A DNA stretch of 64,000 bases from DATGPD01 sp041398565 (GCA_041398565.1 JAWKUN010000002.1:1426001-1490000), one strand, 5' to 3'. Counted from the first letter of the stretch, positions 31,195 to 40,315 are shown. Numbers and translations: made by a program. The notes: generated by a model not told the origin, from the letters alone.

Positions 31195-31817
31195 TTGACG
31201 TAGTTCTTCTCGAACTTCTGCTGGGCCTCGGTCGCGGCCTCGGCGTCGCGGTTGATGAGCTTGTCGAGCTTCTCTTCGAAGTCGCGCTTCATCACCTCGG
31301 TCTTGAACATCGTCTCGTCCCGCAGGACTTTGTCCTTCAGCGAGCTGCCGACCTGCTGCGTCCACTTGGCCGGGTCGTCGATGACCATGAGGACGTACTG
31401 GGTGTTGTCACGAACCTCGTACTTGGCGGCCCGAGCGCCGATGATCTCGGTGTCGGTGAGCTGGCGCATGATCCCCTCGTCGTTCATGTACGAGCTCATC
31501 GTGCGCTCGTCGAGCATGTCGCCGGTCTCCTTGAACCAGTTGCTGAGCAGCGACTGGACCTTGGCTCGCGCCGTCGCCGCCATCTTCTGGCGGGCGTCGA
31601 TCTCGGCGCGGTTGCGGGCGCTCGAGATGTTGCCCATCACGCGAGCAGCACCGACGGCGGCCAGGGTGTCGCGGATGTCGCCCGGGTTGTCGATCCAGTT
31701 GCCGGCTTCGGCGACCTTCTCTTGGAACGAGGTTGGTGTGCTGCTGCAGCTCGTCCCGAACAGGGCGACGGAGCCGGAGAGCAAGGGAAGGGCACAACGG
31801 GTGACGAACTTGAACAT
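31191..31817 (-). CDS. Lipoprotein of LPP20-like operon, first gene
   Basis: A 208-aa lipoprotein. The start at 31817 is fixed by a clear Shine-Dalgarno (CAGGAG, 8 nt spacing) and by the signal peptide M-F-K-F-V-T-R-C-A-L-P-L-L ending in the lipobox F-G-T-S-C. The mature part contains R-N-R-A-E-I-D-A-R-Q-K-M-A-A-T-A-R-A-K-V-Q-S-L-L, similar to the A-R-x-x-L-A pattern of the partner, then Y-E-V-R-D-N-T-Q-Y-V-L-M-V-I-D-D-P and a helical charged C terminus. It is cotranscribed with the downstream LPP20 lipoprotein. The function is unknown; an envelope role is inferred from the lipobox. Confidence 0.7.
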   Translation of the reverse strand: MFKFVTRCALPLLSGSVALFGTSCSSTPTSFQEKVAEAGNWIDNPGDIRDTLAAVGAARVMGNISSARNRAEIDARQKMAATARAKVQSLLSNWFKETGDMLDERTMSSYMNDEGIMRQLTDTEIIGARAAKYEVRDNTQYVLMVIDDPAKWTQQVGSSLKDKVLRDETMFKTEVMKRDFEEKLDKLINRDAEAATEAQQKFEKNYVK

Positions 31818-31880
31818 GGGGTTGACTCCTGGGGATGCCGCGGGAGGCATCGCGTTTTCGAGGCAGAGCGCTGGAGCGAA

Positions 31881-31909
31881 AATCTAGCGACGCGCCGTCT
31901 CGATTCCAA
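31881..31909 (-). promoter_or_regulatory. Sigma-70-like promoter of the LPP20 lipoprotein operon
   Basis: The minus strand shows -35 TTGGAA (31909-31904), a 17-nt spacer and -10 TAGATT (31886-31881) in the context GCTAGATT. The predicted start near 31874 leaves a 57-nt leader with an AGGAG ribosome site. It is the most complete promoter seen in the window. Confidence 0.6.
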
Positions 31910-32308
31910 AAGTGATGGCGCGACAACCGCCAACACACCGGCGGATGCTCAGGAAGCGCGATCGCGGCGATGGTCGTCTCATTCGGTTCGTCCAGGTCCT
32001 GGGTTGGCGATGGCCGGACGTCCGGAGTCGCCGGCCATCGCGCCAGCCTTGCAGTGGATGGAGCCGAGGCTCCACCACCGAACGGCGGCACCCGCGGCAT
32101 CGAGGCCGTCGGGGCAACGCAGCCCGCGGGGCCATACCCGGTCCGGCCTACGGCTTCGTCGAAGTTCGCCCCCTCGGGCGAGTCGGCGGTGGCGGCCGCC
32201 CAGGCTTGGGGCTTTTTGTGCGGGGCTTCCCCGGCGGGGGCGTACGATCGCCAGGCCGTCCTGGCCGCGCTCCGGTCGGCCCAGGGCTGTTCGCCAACCG
32301 TAAGCCGC
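31910..32308. other. Intergenic stretch rich in inverted repeats, with possible short terminator and a TACGAT box
   Basis: No convincing gene. A perfect 11-bp inverted repeat (GCGATGGCCGG at 32007-32017 with its complement at 32031-32041) is followed by a 7-bp perfect one (TGGAGCC/GGCTCCA, 32059-32074), several GC-rich stems and finally GCCC-n7-GGGC plus TTTTT (32198-32217), terminator-like on the plus strand. A small structured RNA is possible. TACGAT at 32243-32248 may be the -10 of the dehydrogenase gene. Confidence 0.35.
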
Positions 32309-33364
32309 ATGCAGATCACCGACATCCCCGTGGCGGGGTATGAGCGCGTCGTACGCGCCAAGGACCCCGCCTCCGGGCTCCACGCCATCATCTCGGTCCA
32401 CGACACGACCCTCGGCCCGGCGCTGGGCGGTCTGCGCATGTGGAACTACGCCTCCGAGGAGGAGGCACTCTTCGACGTCAATCGCCTGTCCAAGGGGATG
32501 TCGTTCAAGTCCGCGGTGGCTCACACCGGGCTCGGCGGCGGCAAGGCCGTGATCCTGGGCGATCCGGCCAAGATCAAGTCGGAGGCGCTCTACCTGGCGA
32601 TGGGGCGCTTCATCGAACAGCTCGGCGGGCGCTACATCACCGCCGAGGACGTCAACACGGACATCGCCGACCTCGAGATCATCCGCCGGGCGACCAAGTG
32701 GGTGACCGGCCTCGAGCGCGAGAGCGGCGGCAGCGGCAATCCCTCGCCGTACACGGCCTACGGTGTGTTCCTCGGCATCGAGGCGGCAGTGAAGCACAAG
32801 CTCGGCACGGACCTGCGCGGGGTCAACGTGGCGGTGCAAGGCGTCGGCGCCGTCGGCTCGGCCCTGGTGGCGCGCCTCGTCGATGCCGGCGCCAAGGTGC
32901 GCGTTGCCGACCGCAACCACGCGCGCGTGCAGGGCCTGGTCGATCGCCTGCCGGTCACCGCGATCGACGAGAAGGACGTATTGACCCAGAGCGTCGAGGT
33001 GTTCGCTCCGTGCGCCCTGGGAGCCGTGCTCAACGGCGACACGGTGCCCAAGCTGCGCTGCAAGATCGTGGCCGGTGCCGCGAACAACGTGCTGCTGGCG
33101 CCCGAGCACGGCCACATGCTGCGCGAACGCGGCATCCTCTACGCTCCCGACTACGTCATCAATGCCGGCGGCATCATCAACGTGAGCTGCGAGTTCCTGC
33201 CCGCCGGCTACGACGAGAAGGAGAGCCTCAAGCGGATCGAGCGCATTCCCCAGGCTCTGCGGGAGCTGTGGCAGATCGGCGACCGCGAGGGCATCCCTGC
33301 CAACGAGGCCGCGGACCGCCTGGCGCTCAGCATCCTCTCGCAGGCCAAGTCGGTGAAGCAGTAG
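32309..33364 (+). CDS. Glu/Leu/Phe/Val dehydrogenase (leucine-dehydrogenase-like)
   Basis: A 351-aa cytosolic enzyme, the usual length for leucine or phenylalanine dehydrogenases, which deaminate branched or aromatic amino acids to 2-oxo acids with NAD+. The substrate half shows G-P-A-L-G-G-L-R-M, L-S-K-G-M-S-F-K (active-site lysines) and G-L-G-G-G-K-A-V-I-L-G-D. The NAD domain has V-A-V-Q-G-V-G-A-V-G-S-A-L with the G-x-G-x-x-G fingerprint, and the C terminus has A-A-N-N-V-L and N-A-G-G-I-I-N-V. The ATG at 32309 aligns with the family start (M-Q-I-T-D-I-P-V-A-G-Y-E-R-V); the open frame continues upstream without similarity. Monocistronic; convergent with the glycosyltransferase genes. Confidence 0.9.
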   Translation: MQITDIPVAGYERVVRAKDPASGLHAIISVHDTTLGPALGGLRMWNYASEEEALFDVNRLSKGMSFKSAVAHTGLGGGKAVILGDPAKIKSEALYLAMGRFIEQLGGRYITAEDVNTDIADLEIIRRATKWVTGLERESGGSGNPSPYTAYGVFLGIEAAVKHKLGTDLRGVNVAVQGVGAVGSALVARLVDAGAKVRVADRNHARVQGLVDRLPVTAIDEKDVLTQSVEVFAPCALGAVLNGDTVPKLRCKIVAGAANNVLLAPEHGHMLRERGILYAPDYVINAGGIINVSCEFLPAGYDEKESLKRIERIPQALRELWQIGDREGIPANEAADRLALSILSQAKSVKQ

Positions 33365-33427
33365 GCGTCGCGGTCGCCGCGCCGCTCGACCTTCCTGCTC
33401 GGCCGCCCGGCTCGGGCGACGCGGTGC

Positions 33428-34828
33428 TCAACGGCCAGGACGCGGGCGGAGCGCGAGGAGCGCGGGCGCCGCGCAGGCGAGGGTCCAGGCCCAGACCTGA
33501 TGCCCGAGGTCGAGCTGACGCGTGCAGGCGTACACGCCGTACGACAAGGGGCCGAGCCAGGCGAGAGCACGCAAGGCCACCGTCGGCCCGTCTCGTGCCG
33601 CGATCCGCGCGCACAGAGGTGCCCACCACAAGTGGTACCAGGGCGAGAAGAGCGGCATCGCCAGCACGACGAAGACCACCATCACGTCGACGCCCCGGCG
33701 GGCGAAGTCTTCGAGGGCGCGCGTGCGCGCGGCGGCCCAGGCGAGCGTTGCGAGGGTTGCGGCGTAGCCGCCCCACAGCAGCCACGGCGCCGCGCTCGGG
33801 TCGGTCACGAGAACCGCGAAGTGTTGCAGGCTGGTGCCACGGTTGCCGGTTTGCGTCGCCAAGAAGTCGAGGGCGCCCGGTTTCAGGAAGTAGCGCCACG
33901 CCAGGATCAAGGTCAGCCCTGCGGTCACGGCGACTCCGCCGGCGAACGGAACCAGGCGTTGACGCCGCCACGCTGCCACCAGCAACAAGGGGCCGAGCGG
34001 CGCGCAGCCGTGCTTGGTCAGGACTGCCAGGCCGAAGGCCAGCGTCGCTGCCAGCCAGCGGTCGCGCGCCGCGCGCTCGAGCATCCACGCCAGCGCCAGG
34101 CACACCAACGCCTCGTTGTGGGCGCTGCCGCACGACTCGAGCAGGATCCACGGATGGAACAGCCACAGCGCGAGCACACGCGGGGCCTCGCGCGGGGGTG
34201 CCGCGCGTCCGAGCAGCCAGCCGGTCGCCACGTGTGCCGTCGCGGTGAGGATCTTGAAGAACAGCACGCCCAGCCACGGCACCGCGCCGCCGAGCCAAGC
34301 GCACAGGGCTTGCGCGAGAGCCGACAGCGGGCCGTAGGGCATGACGAACTGCGGCCACTGGGCGAGCGACAGGACCGGGTCGTCGTCGGCTGCCAAACTC
34401 GACGGCGGGGTGACGTAGGGATTGGCGCCGTAGTGGGCCTCGACCCGACCGCGGGCGATGTAGTCGAAGACGTCCGACGACAGGAAGGGCGGCACGAGGG
34501 CAGCGACCGTGGCGAGGAGGATGCCGGCGCGCAACAGCGACCGCGTCCACGTCGCGGCGGTCGCCTCGTCGACACGCTCGGTCTCGGCCAGCGCGCCGCG
34601 CAATGCCAGTGCGCCGAACACGGTGAACGCCAGCAGCCCGATGCCCTCACCGACTCCCAACAGGACGCGCAGCTCGATCCCGGCGAAGTTGCGGCCGGCC
34701 CCCCACACCAGATGGTGGCGCAGCGCCACCACGAGGAGCACGACCTGCGCGGTGAGGCCCAACATGGTCGCGCGTCGCAACCGACTTCGCATCGGTGCCG
34801 CGGTCGATGCGTCGTCGACGAAGCTCAC
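33428..34828 (-). CDS. Polytopic glycosyltransferase of MptB/GT87 type
   Basis: A 466-aa integral membrane protein with about a dozen hydrophobic segments. Early landmarks are S-S-D-V-F-D-Y-I-A-R-G-R and Y-G-A-N-P-Y-V-T-P-P, typical of polyprenyl-phosphate-mannose-dependent transferases (MptA/MptB, GT87-like), where the D in the first loop is catalytic. F-S-P-W-Y-H-L-W-W-A-P-L lies in a late segment. It probably moves a hexose from a lipid carrier to an envelope glycan. The start is a GTG whose GTGA overlaps the stop of the GT4 gene upstream, so the two glycosyltransferases are coupled and likely act on the same glycan. Confidence 0.8.
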   Translation of the reverse strand: MSFVDDASTAAPMRSRLRRATMLGLTAQVVLLVVALRHHLVWGAGRNFAGIELRVLLGVGEGIGLLAFTVFGALALRGALAETERVDEATAATWTRSLLRAGILLATVAALVPPFLSSDVFDYIARGRVEAHYGANPYVTPPSSLAADDDPVLSLAQWPQFVMPYGPLSALAQALCAWLGGAVPWLGVLFFKILTATAHVATGWLLGRAAPPREAPRVLALWLFHPWILLESCGSAHNEALVCLALAWMLERAARDRWLAATLAFGLAVLTKHGCAPLGPLLLVAAWRRQRLVPFAGGVAVTAGLTLILAWRYFLKPGALDFLATQTGNRGTSLQHFAVLVTDPSAAPWLLWGGYAATLATLAWAAARTRALEDFARRGVDVMVVFVVLAMPLFSPWYHLWWAPLCARIAARDGPTVALRALAWLGPLSYGVYACTRQLDLGHQVWAWTLACAAPALLALRPRPGR

Positions 34829-35973
34829 AGGGCCTCCGTGGCGACGGCGCGGTAGGTGGCGAGGGTCACCTCGGCGGCGCGACGCCAAGTGAAGGTGCGG
34901 GCCCGCGCGATGGCCGCCTCGCGGCGCGCGGTGAACGCTTGGCGACCGTCCAGCGCCGCAGCGATTCCCTCCACCATGCTGTCGCGGTCGTTCGGGTCGA
35001 AGTAGGAGGCGTCGTCGCCGCCGGCCTCGAGCATCCCCGACGTCCGGGCGGTGACCACCGGCGTGCCCTGCGACAGCGACTCGATCACCGGGATGCCCCA
35101 GCCTTCGACGCGGCTCGGGTAGATCGACAGGTCGGCGCCGGCGTAAAGGGCCACGAGGTCGCGCCGGTCGACGTACGGCAGGAAGCGCACGCGCTCGGCG
35201 ATGCCGGCGTCGCGGGCTGCCTGCGCGAAGGGGGCGCGCTGCGCTTCGGCAAGGCCCGACACCAGCACCAGGTGCTCGAGCGGTCGCCGCGCGTGCAGGG
35301 CACCCAGCGCCGCCAGCATGCCTGCCGTGTTCTTGCGCGGTAGCGGTGCGCCGATCGCGAACAGGTACGGCTGGCCGCCGGCGAAGCGCTGCCGGGCGTC
35401 GTCGCCGGCGCCGGGCGGCGCACCGGCCAAGAAGTCGGGGTGGATGCCGTTGTAGAACACCGCGACCTTGTCGGGGTCGGCGCCGAAGCGCTCGACGATG
35501 TCTCGCCGGCTCCACTCGCTCACCGTCAGGATGCGCGCTGCTTGCCGGACGACGCGCGTGGTGACCTTGCGGCAGTAGCGCACGTAGTCGTCGTCGAGAC
35601 TGTCGTCGAACCAGGTGACGATGACGTCGTGGATCGACACCACCATCGGCGGCCGCGCCCGCCAGCGTGGCGGCAGCGTGTTGTAGGTACCGTGGTACAC
35701 GGACAGCCCGTCGCGCTGCATGTGCCACGGCATCAGGAGGCGTTCCCACAGGTGCCAGCGGTAGCCGCGGATGGTCGCGCGCACCGGCTCCATGTTGGCC
35801 GGGAGCTCGGGCAGGTCGGCCGGGCGCTCGTGCTCGTGGTAGAGCTTGAAGCGAACCTCGGGACAGAGCGCCCCGAACTCGCGGATCAGATGGCGCCCGT
35901 ACAACCCGATGCCTCGCGGCTGGAAGCGGAAGGCTTCGCGGGCGTCCAACCCCACCACGAGGTCACCCGCCAT
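34825..35973 (-). CDS. GT4-family glycosyltransferase
   Basis: A 382-aa cytosolic GT-B glycosyltransferase. The N-terminal acceptor half has G-L-D-A-R-E-A-F-R and R-G-I-G-L-Y-G-R-H-L, typical of WbaZ/mannosyltransferase-like GT4 enzymes, with T-V-S-E-W-S-R-R-D-I at the domain junction. The donor half has F-A-I-G-A-P-L-P-R-K-N, L-P-Y-V-D-R-R-D-L-V-A-L-Y and the E-x7-E motif P-S-R-V-E-G-W-G-I-P-V-I-E-S-L. The donor is a nucleotide sugar, probably GDP-mannose by family, but specificity cannot be read. It is coupled to the membrane GT downstream. Confidence 0.88.
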   Translation of the reverse strand: MAGDLVVGLDAREAFRFQPRGIGLYGRHLIREFGALCPEVRFKLYHEHERPADLPELPANMEPVRATIRGYRWHLWERLLMPWHMQRDGLSVYHGTYNTLPPRWRARPPMVVSIHDVIVTWFDDSLDDDYVRYCRKVTTRVVRQAARILTVSEWSRRDIVERFGADPDKVAVFYNGIHPDFLAGAPPGAGDDARQRFAGGQPYLFAIGAPLPRKNTAGMLAALGALHARRPLEHLVLVSGLAEAQRAPFAQAARDAGIAERVRFLPYVDRRDLVALYAGADLSIYPSRVEGWGIPVIESLSQGTPVVTARTSGMLEAGGDDASYFDPNDRDSMVEGIAAALDGRQAFTARREAAIARARTFTWRRAAEVTLATYRAVATEAL

Positions 35974-36075
35974 GTTGCCTGCCCGTCGTGGATCGCCTCG
36001 GAGGAAGGGGATACGGCGCAGCTCCAGGTCGGCTTCGAGTCGGCCCCATCGTCGGTCGCGGCGTTGCTCGGTGCG

Positions 36076-36981
36076 CTAGTCCGGCGCGCGGGTCAAGACC
36101 TCGGCGCCGGTCTCGTGGATGTAGATGGTGTGCTCGGTCTGCGCTACCCGCACGCCGCCCTTCTCGACCAACGGCGGGTACTCGATCAGCACGCCGATCT
36201 GTCGCAGCTGGCGCAGTCCGTTCTCGACCTCCCGCTCGCCGCCGAGGTGCTCGAGGAGAGTGCGGCGCGCGAACGGCAGGCCCTCGCACGCCTCGAGTGC
36301 TGCGGTCAGCTCGGGGCCGACACGGTCGCGCGGCTTGAGTCGGCGCTTGAGGCCGAACACCTCGGCCTTGCCCTTGGACTCGATGTAGCCGGCGCCGTCG
36401 CTGGCGAACGGCTCGCAGGCGATGGTCTGGTGCGGGCGCAGGCGGCTGGCGTTGCGGTCGCGGTAGTTCGGCACCGTCGGCTGGCAGTGGATGACGTAGC
36501 GCGCCACGCCGTGCCCGGTGAGGTTGAACACCGGGTTGAAGCCGAACGCCTTGATGGTGTCCTCGATGCGGCCGCCGATCTCGGTGAGCGACGCTCCTGG
36601 ACCCATGAGCGCGATCGCGTTCTCCAGCGCCGTCTGGCTCGCGGCCACCAGCGCCGACTGGGCGCCGGCGCCGAGGTCGACGGTGACGGCGTTGTCGGTG
36701 ACGTAACCGTCGACGTGCGTGCCGAGGTCGAGCTTGACGATGTCCCCGGCTTGGATCACCGTGGCGTCGCCGGGCGGCGAGCAGTAGTGCGCGGCGATGT
36801 GGTTGCGCGACAGCTGAGCCGGAAAGGCCGGCTTGCCGCCGAGCTCGACGATCATGGCCTCGGCGGCGCGGGCGATGTCCTCGAGGCGGGCGCCGACCTG
36901 GATCATCTGTTTGCAGTGTTCGCGCGTCCTGGCCGAGATCCGCCCGGACTGGCGCAGCTTCTCGAGATCGGGCAGCGACAT
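36076..36981 (-). CDS. map: Methionine aminopeptidase, type II (archaeal-like)
   Basis: A 301-aa metalloprotease that removes initiator methionine. The pita-bread fold landmarks are present: N-H-I-A-A-H-Y near the substrate pocket, metal ligands in L-D-L-G-T-H-V-D-G-Y-V-T-D-N, H in L-T-G-H-G-V-A-R-Y, and E in A-C-E-P-F-A-S and Q-T-E-H-T-I-Y. The ~70-residue helical insert between the G-H-G and E-P-F regions and beyond marks type II enzymes, typical of archaea and eukaryotes rather than the bacterial type I. The start at 36981 (M-S-L-P-D-L-E-K-L-R) matches the family; the open frame runs further upstream without similarity. It is divergent from the subtilase gene. Confidence 0.88.
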   Translation of the reverse strand: MSLPDLEKLRQSGRISARTREHCKQMIQVGARLEDIARAAEAMIVELGGKPAFPAQLSRNHIAAHYCSPPGDATVIQAGDIVKLDLGTHVDGYVTDNAVTVDLGAGAQSALVAASQTALENAIALMGPGASLTEIGGRIEDTIKAFGFNPVFNLTGHGVARYVIHCQPTVPNYRDRNASRLRPHQTIACEPFASDGAGYIESKGKAEVFGLKRRLKPRDRVGPELTAALEACEGLPFARRTLLEHLGGEREVENGLRQLRQIGVLIEYPPLVEKGGVRVAQTEHTIYIHETGAEVLTRAPD

Positions 36982-37079
36982 GGAGCCGCGGGATCTTACC
37001 GCCGGTGCGCGGCAACCCTCCCCGGCAGGGGCGATTTGTCTGGCGTGGCAGCTGCCGCCCCGGCGGCCGACCGGTCTGC

Positions 37080-37085
37080 TACCAT
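37080..37085 (+). promoter_or_regulatory. -10 box TACCAT of the subtilase gene
   Basis: CTGCTACCATCC matches the recurrent G-C-T-A-n-n-n-T element and ends about 48 bp before the ATG at 37134, which has its own AAAGGA ribosome site. Confidence 0.4.
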
Positions 37086-37133
37086 CCGCGCCACCTGTCC
37101 TGTCCCGCTTCCCGATCCGCAAAAGGACTCTCC

Positions 37134-38933
37134 ATGCCGTCTCGTGCGCTCCTCGCGCCGACCCTCGTCGCGACCCTGTTCCTCGCTTCCCCCCGCGCCG
37201 GCGACATCGAGCCGGCCCTGCGCGCCGTCCTCGACCGCATGCTGCTCGAGCAGCAGACGACCGTGTTCGTCCACATGAAGGAGCAGGTGCCCCTCGCCGA
37301 TCTGGTGGCGCGCCTCGACGCCATGCAGGCGACCCGCCAGTTCCGCCACGAGCTGGTGGTGCGATCGCTGCGCCAGCTGGCGACGCGCACGCAGGGGCCG
37401 GTCGCCAATGCGATTGCCGAGCTGCGTTCGATCGGTCAGGTGACGGAGGTCGTTCCGTTCTGGATCTTCAACGGCTTCGCGGTGCGCGGCTCCAAGGCAG
37501 CGATCCTGCGTCTGGCGGAGATGCCGGAGATCGGCAGCATCGCGTGGGCGGGTTCGGACGAGCCGGGGACCGAGGACGCGATCGGCGCCACGGTGGTGGC
37601 GGCCAGCGCGCCGGCACCGATGGCGCCGGAGAGTGGCCTGCTCGAGTGCCGCGCCGACTACGTCTGGAGCCAGGGCTACACCGGCCGCAGCGCCGTGGTG
37701 GCCAACATCGACACCGGCGTCGACGGCAGCCATCCGGCGCTGTCGGCGCGTTGGCGCGGCCGGGTGTCCGGCGTGCCGGCGATCGCCGCCTGGTTCGACC
37801 CGATCAACGGCACCTCGGTGCCGACCGGGCGTGGTAGTCACGGGACGCACACGATGGGCACGATCTGCGGCGACGACGGTGGCGCCAACCAGATCGGCAT
37901 GGCGCCCGGGGCGCTGTGGATCGCCAGCAACCCGATCGACGCCAGCGGCACGCGCGCCCAGAAGAACATCTGGTACAACCAGGGGATCCAGTGGACGGCC
38001 GATCCAGATGGCGATCCCGCCACCGTCGACGACGTGCCCGACGTGTGCTCGAACAGCTGGGGTGTGCGCGACGCGGCCAACGGGGTCGGCCCGTGCTCGA
38101 CGGTGTTCAACGCATCCCTCGATGCGGCCGAGGCGAGCACGGTGGTGTTCGTGTGGGCGGCCGGCAACGAAGGGGCGACCGGGCCGCGCGTGCCTGCCGA
38201 CCGCGTCGAGTCGCCGACGAACACCTTCACCGTGGGTGCGCTCGACGTCGGCAGCACGACGATCGCGAGCTTCAGCAGCCGCGGTCCGAGCACGTGTGCG
38301 AGCACGAACAACGTGAAGCCGGAAGTCTCGGCACGCGGCGTCAGCGTGCGCAGCTCGGTGCCCGGCGGCGGCTACAGCTCGCTGTCCGGCACGTCGATGG
38401 CGACGCCGCACGTTGCCGGCGCCGTGGCCCTGTTGCGCGACGTGTGGTCGGAGCTCACCGTGCCGCACGCCAAGGATCTCCTGATGCGGACCGCCGACGA
38501 CCTCGGCACCGTTGGTGAGGACAACAGCTACGGGTGGGGGCGCATCAACCTGCAGAGCGCCTACGATCAGCTGCTGCTCGAGCGCCCGCCCGTGGCGATC
38601 TCGGTGATGGGTACGCAGCAGACGGTGCGCCTCGGCCAGGCCGCGTTCGCGCACGTGGTCTTGTCCGGCTACAGCGCCAACACCGAGCCGATCATCGTGT
38701 CGATCGAGCTCTACTTCGACAACCAGGCCACGGGCTACTACTTCGTGCCGCCGGTGGCGCTCAACTGGCCCGCCGGCCTCAACAACCGCAATCAGCCGCT
38801 GGTTCTGCCGTTCCCGGTGCCTGCCAACCTCGGCAGCGAGTTCCTCAACAAGCCGGTCGAGTTCCGCGGCGTCGTGCGCCAGGGGACCAACGTCCTCAGC
38901 GAGGCGGGCTACGTCTTTACGATCGTGCCCTGA
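37134..38933 (+). CDS. Secreted S8 (subtilisin-like) serine protease
   Basis: A 599-aa exported protease. The ATG at 37134 follows AAAAGGA at good spacing and opens a short signal peptide (M-P-S-R-A-L-L-A-P-T-L-V-A-T-L-F-L-A). Residues about 40-145 are an inhibitor_I9-like propeptide. The catalytic domain has D193 in N-I-D-T-G-V-D, H236 in G-S-H-G-T-H, N in A-A-G-N-E-G and S421 in S-G-T-S-M-A-T-P-H, a full triad plus oxyanion residue. About 80 residues after the domain end in a beta-type extension. Role: extracellular protein turnover. Monocistronic, divergent from map. Confidence 0.93.
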   Translation: MPSRALLAPTLVATLFLASPRAGDIEPALRAVLDRMLLEQQTTVFVHMKEQVPLADLVARLDAMQATRQFRHELVVRSLRQLATRTQGPVANAIAELRSIGQVTEVVPFWIFNGFAVRGSKAAILRLAEMPEIGSIAWAGSDEPGTEDAIGATVVAASAPAPMAPESGLLECRADYVWSQGYTGRSAVVANIDTGVDGSHPALSARWRGRVSGVPAIAAWFDPINGTSVPTGRGSHGTHTMGTICGDDGGANQIGMAPGALWIASNPIDASGTRAQKNIWYNQGIQWTADPDGDPATVDDVPDVCSNSWGVRDAANGVGPCSTVFNASLDAAEASTVVFVWAAGNEGATGPRVPADRVESPTNTFTVGALDVGSTTIASFSSRGPSTCASTNNVKPEVSARGVSVRSSVPGGGYSSLSGTSMATPHVAGAVALLRDVWSELTVPHAKDLLMRTADDLGTVGEDNSYGWGRINLQSAYDQLLLERPPVAISVMGTQQTVRLGQAAFAHVVLSGYSANTEPIIVSIELYFDNQATGYYFVPPVALNWPAGLNNRNQPLVLPFPVPANLGSEFLNKPVEFRGVVRQGTNVLSEAGYVFTIVP

Positions 38934-38989
38934 TCCGCGCGCGGTGAGCGCCGTCACCGTCTCTCGACGAGGGCGCCGCCGCTCGGGCG

Positions 38990-39973
38990 TCAGCGCTTCT
39001 CGCCGATCTTGGTGCGCGAGCGCAGGCGACGCAGCCACTCCTGGTTGGCCTTGTAGGCGTCGCTCTGGGTGTCGATGATCGAACCGATCGATTGGCGCAG
39101 CGCCGGTGCCAGGTGTGCCTGGCACCAGACCTTGTAGATGCCGCGCAGGCGCGCGACGGGGTCGAGGTCGAAATCGACACGGATGTCGATCATGCGATCG
39201 TCGAGACCGAGGCGGCCGCCGTCCTTGCGCACCACCAGCAACGCCGCCGACACCGGTTGGCCGCTCAGGTCGGCGCGCTTGCCCTTGGCGTCGACGGGCA
39301 TGGCATCGAGCGCGCGCTGCAGGCTCATGATGAGGCGCTCGGGCAGCGGCAGGTCCGCGGTGGCCGGGTACTCCGTGCGCAGTTTGGCCATCAGCTGCGT
39401 GGTGGCGGGGTAGGTCGTGAACGCGATCCAGTCCTGTTCTGGCATGGCCTCCGTGGTCTTGCCCACTCCGAACACGTATTCGCCGATGTGGGAGGCCGCG
39501 CGGCCGTCGGCCGCCAGCACCGCCAGTTGCTGCCGGTCTGCGATCGACTGCGAGGTCTGTTCCTTCAGCTGGGCGATGGCATCGTTCGGCGACGCGCCGG
39601 CGGCGAGGGCCGCGAGTGCTCGGTCGGGCCAGGTCGGATCGGGGTTGCCGCTGACCACCGCCACGCCGACACCCGCCTTGGCCTGCAGGCAGAAGGCTCC
39701 GACCCCGGGCGAGGTCGACAGCACGATGGCGCCGAGGTCGCCGGTCCGTGGATCGCGTGCCGCGAGCCCGGCGATCTCGACATAGGGGTGCTCGTTGGTG
39801 GTGGCCCGATAGGCGAACTCGGGGCGCTCTTCGGGAGGAACTTGCTCTTGGGCGGGTTCGGCCTTGGCTGGCTCGGGCTGGGCGGGCGGAGCCTGCACGC
39901 CTTGCGCGGGGGCTGCGGCGGCGACGAGGAGGAGGAGCGGGAGACGGACGAGGTAGGCGTGTGACTCGAGCAT
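38990..39973 (-). CDS. Exported DUF1028 (Ntn-hydrolase-like) protein
   Basis: A 327-aa protein with a signal peptide (R-L-P-L-L-L-L-V-A-A-A-A-P-A-Q-G) and an Ala/Pro/Glu-rich linker. The domain about 65-280 matches DUF1028: A-A-R-D-P-R-T-G-D-L-G-A-I-V-L-S-T, G-V-G-V-A-V-V-S-G-N-P, A-L-A-A-G-A-S-P-N-D-A-I-A-Q-L and Q-Q-L-A-V-L-A-A-D-G-R-A-A-S-H-I-G. DUF1028 proteins have an Ntn-hydrolase-like fold; the function is unproven. The helical C terminus (W-L-R-R-L-R-S-R-T) is extra. Encoded alone, convergent with the subtilase. Confidence 0.75.
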   Translation of the reverse strand: MLESHAYLVRLPLLLLVAAAAPAQGVQAPPAQPEPAKAEPAQEQVPPEERPEFAYRATTNEHPYVEIAGLAARDPRTGDLGAIVLSTSPGVGAFCLQAKAGVGVAVVSGNPDPTWPDRALAALAAGASPNDAIAQLKEQTSQSIADRQQLAVLAADGRAASHIGEYVFGVGKTTEAMPEQDWIAFTTYPATTQLMAKLRTEYPATADLPLPERLIMSLQRALDAMPVDAKGKRADLSGQPVSAALLVVRKDGGRLGLDDRMIDIRVDFDLDPVARLRGIYKVWCQAHLAPALRQSIGSIIDTQSDAYKANQEWLRRLRSRTKIGEKR

Positions 39974-40042
39974 GGACAGCGGTTGCCGGGGGACCTGGGC
40001 GCTTGGGGCGGGACCGACGGGCGGCGGGTCTCGATGCTCCCG

Positions 40043-40315
40043 TCAACGCCGGCGGATGCGCACGAGGATGACCAGCAGGAACAGGACCGGCAACAGGAAC
40101 GCCGACATCTTGATCAGGATCCGGATCGGTCCGCTCACCAGCGGGCCGAGGCGGAACCAAGCGGCGGCGACCGTCGGTACGACCAGCCCCAGGAGCGCCA
40201 GGTTGAGCCAGCGTTGCCGCCGCGCACGCGCGCGCGCGCGCGCCTCGTCCCGCGCACGCCGCGGGTCGGCGATGCGGATCTCGAGCGGCGCTCGTTGGTC
40301 CAGCCGGTCCGTCAA
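40043..40315 (-). CDS. Small two-helix membrane protein coupled to kbl
   Basis: A 90-aa protein. The only sensible start is a TTG at 40315 whose TTGA overlaps the kbl stop by 4 bp. The N-terminal ~35 residues are basic (R-A-R-D-E-A-R-A-R-A-R-A-R-R-Q-R), followed by two hydrophobic segments (W-L-N-L-A-L-L-G-L-V-V-P-T-V-A-A-A-W-F and M-S-A-F-L-L-P-V-L-F-L-L-V-I-L-V) and an R-I-R-R-R end. I do not recognise a family. The coupling and membrane profile support a real small gene; the nucleotide run CGCGCGCGCG inside it makes frame errors possible. Confidence 0.5.
   Translation of the reverse strand: MTDRLDQRAPLEIRIADPRRARDEARARARARRQRWLNLALLGLVVPTVAAAWFRLGPLVSGPIRILIKMSAFLLPVLFLLVILVRIRRR

Noticed and set aside
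36996..40160. 1054-codon minus-strand frame across the subtilase
   Set aside because: Antisense to a complete S8 protease and DUF1028 gene; low-complexity translation.
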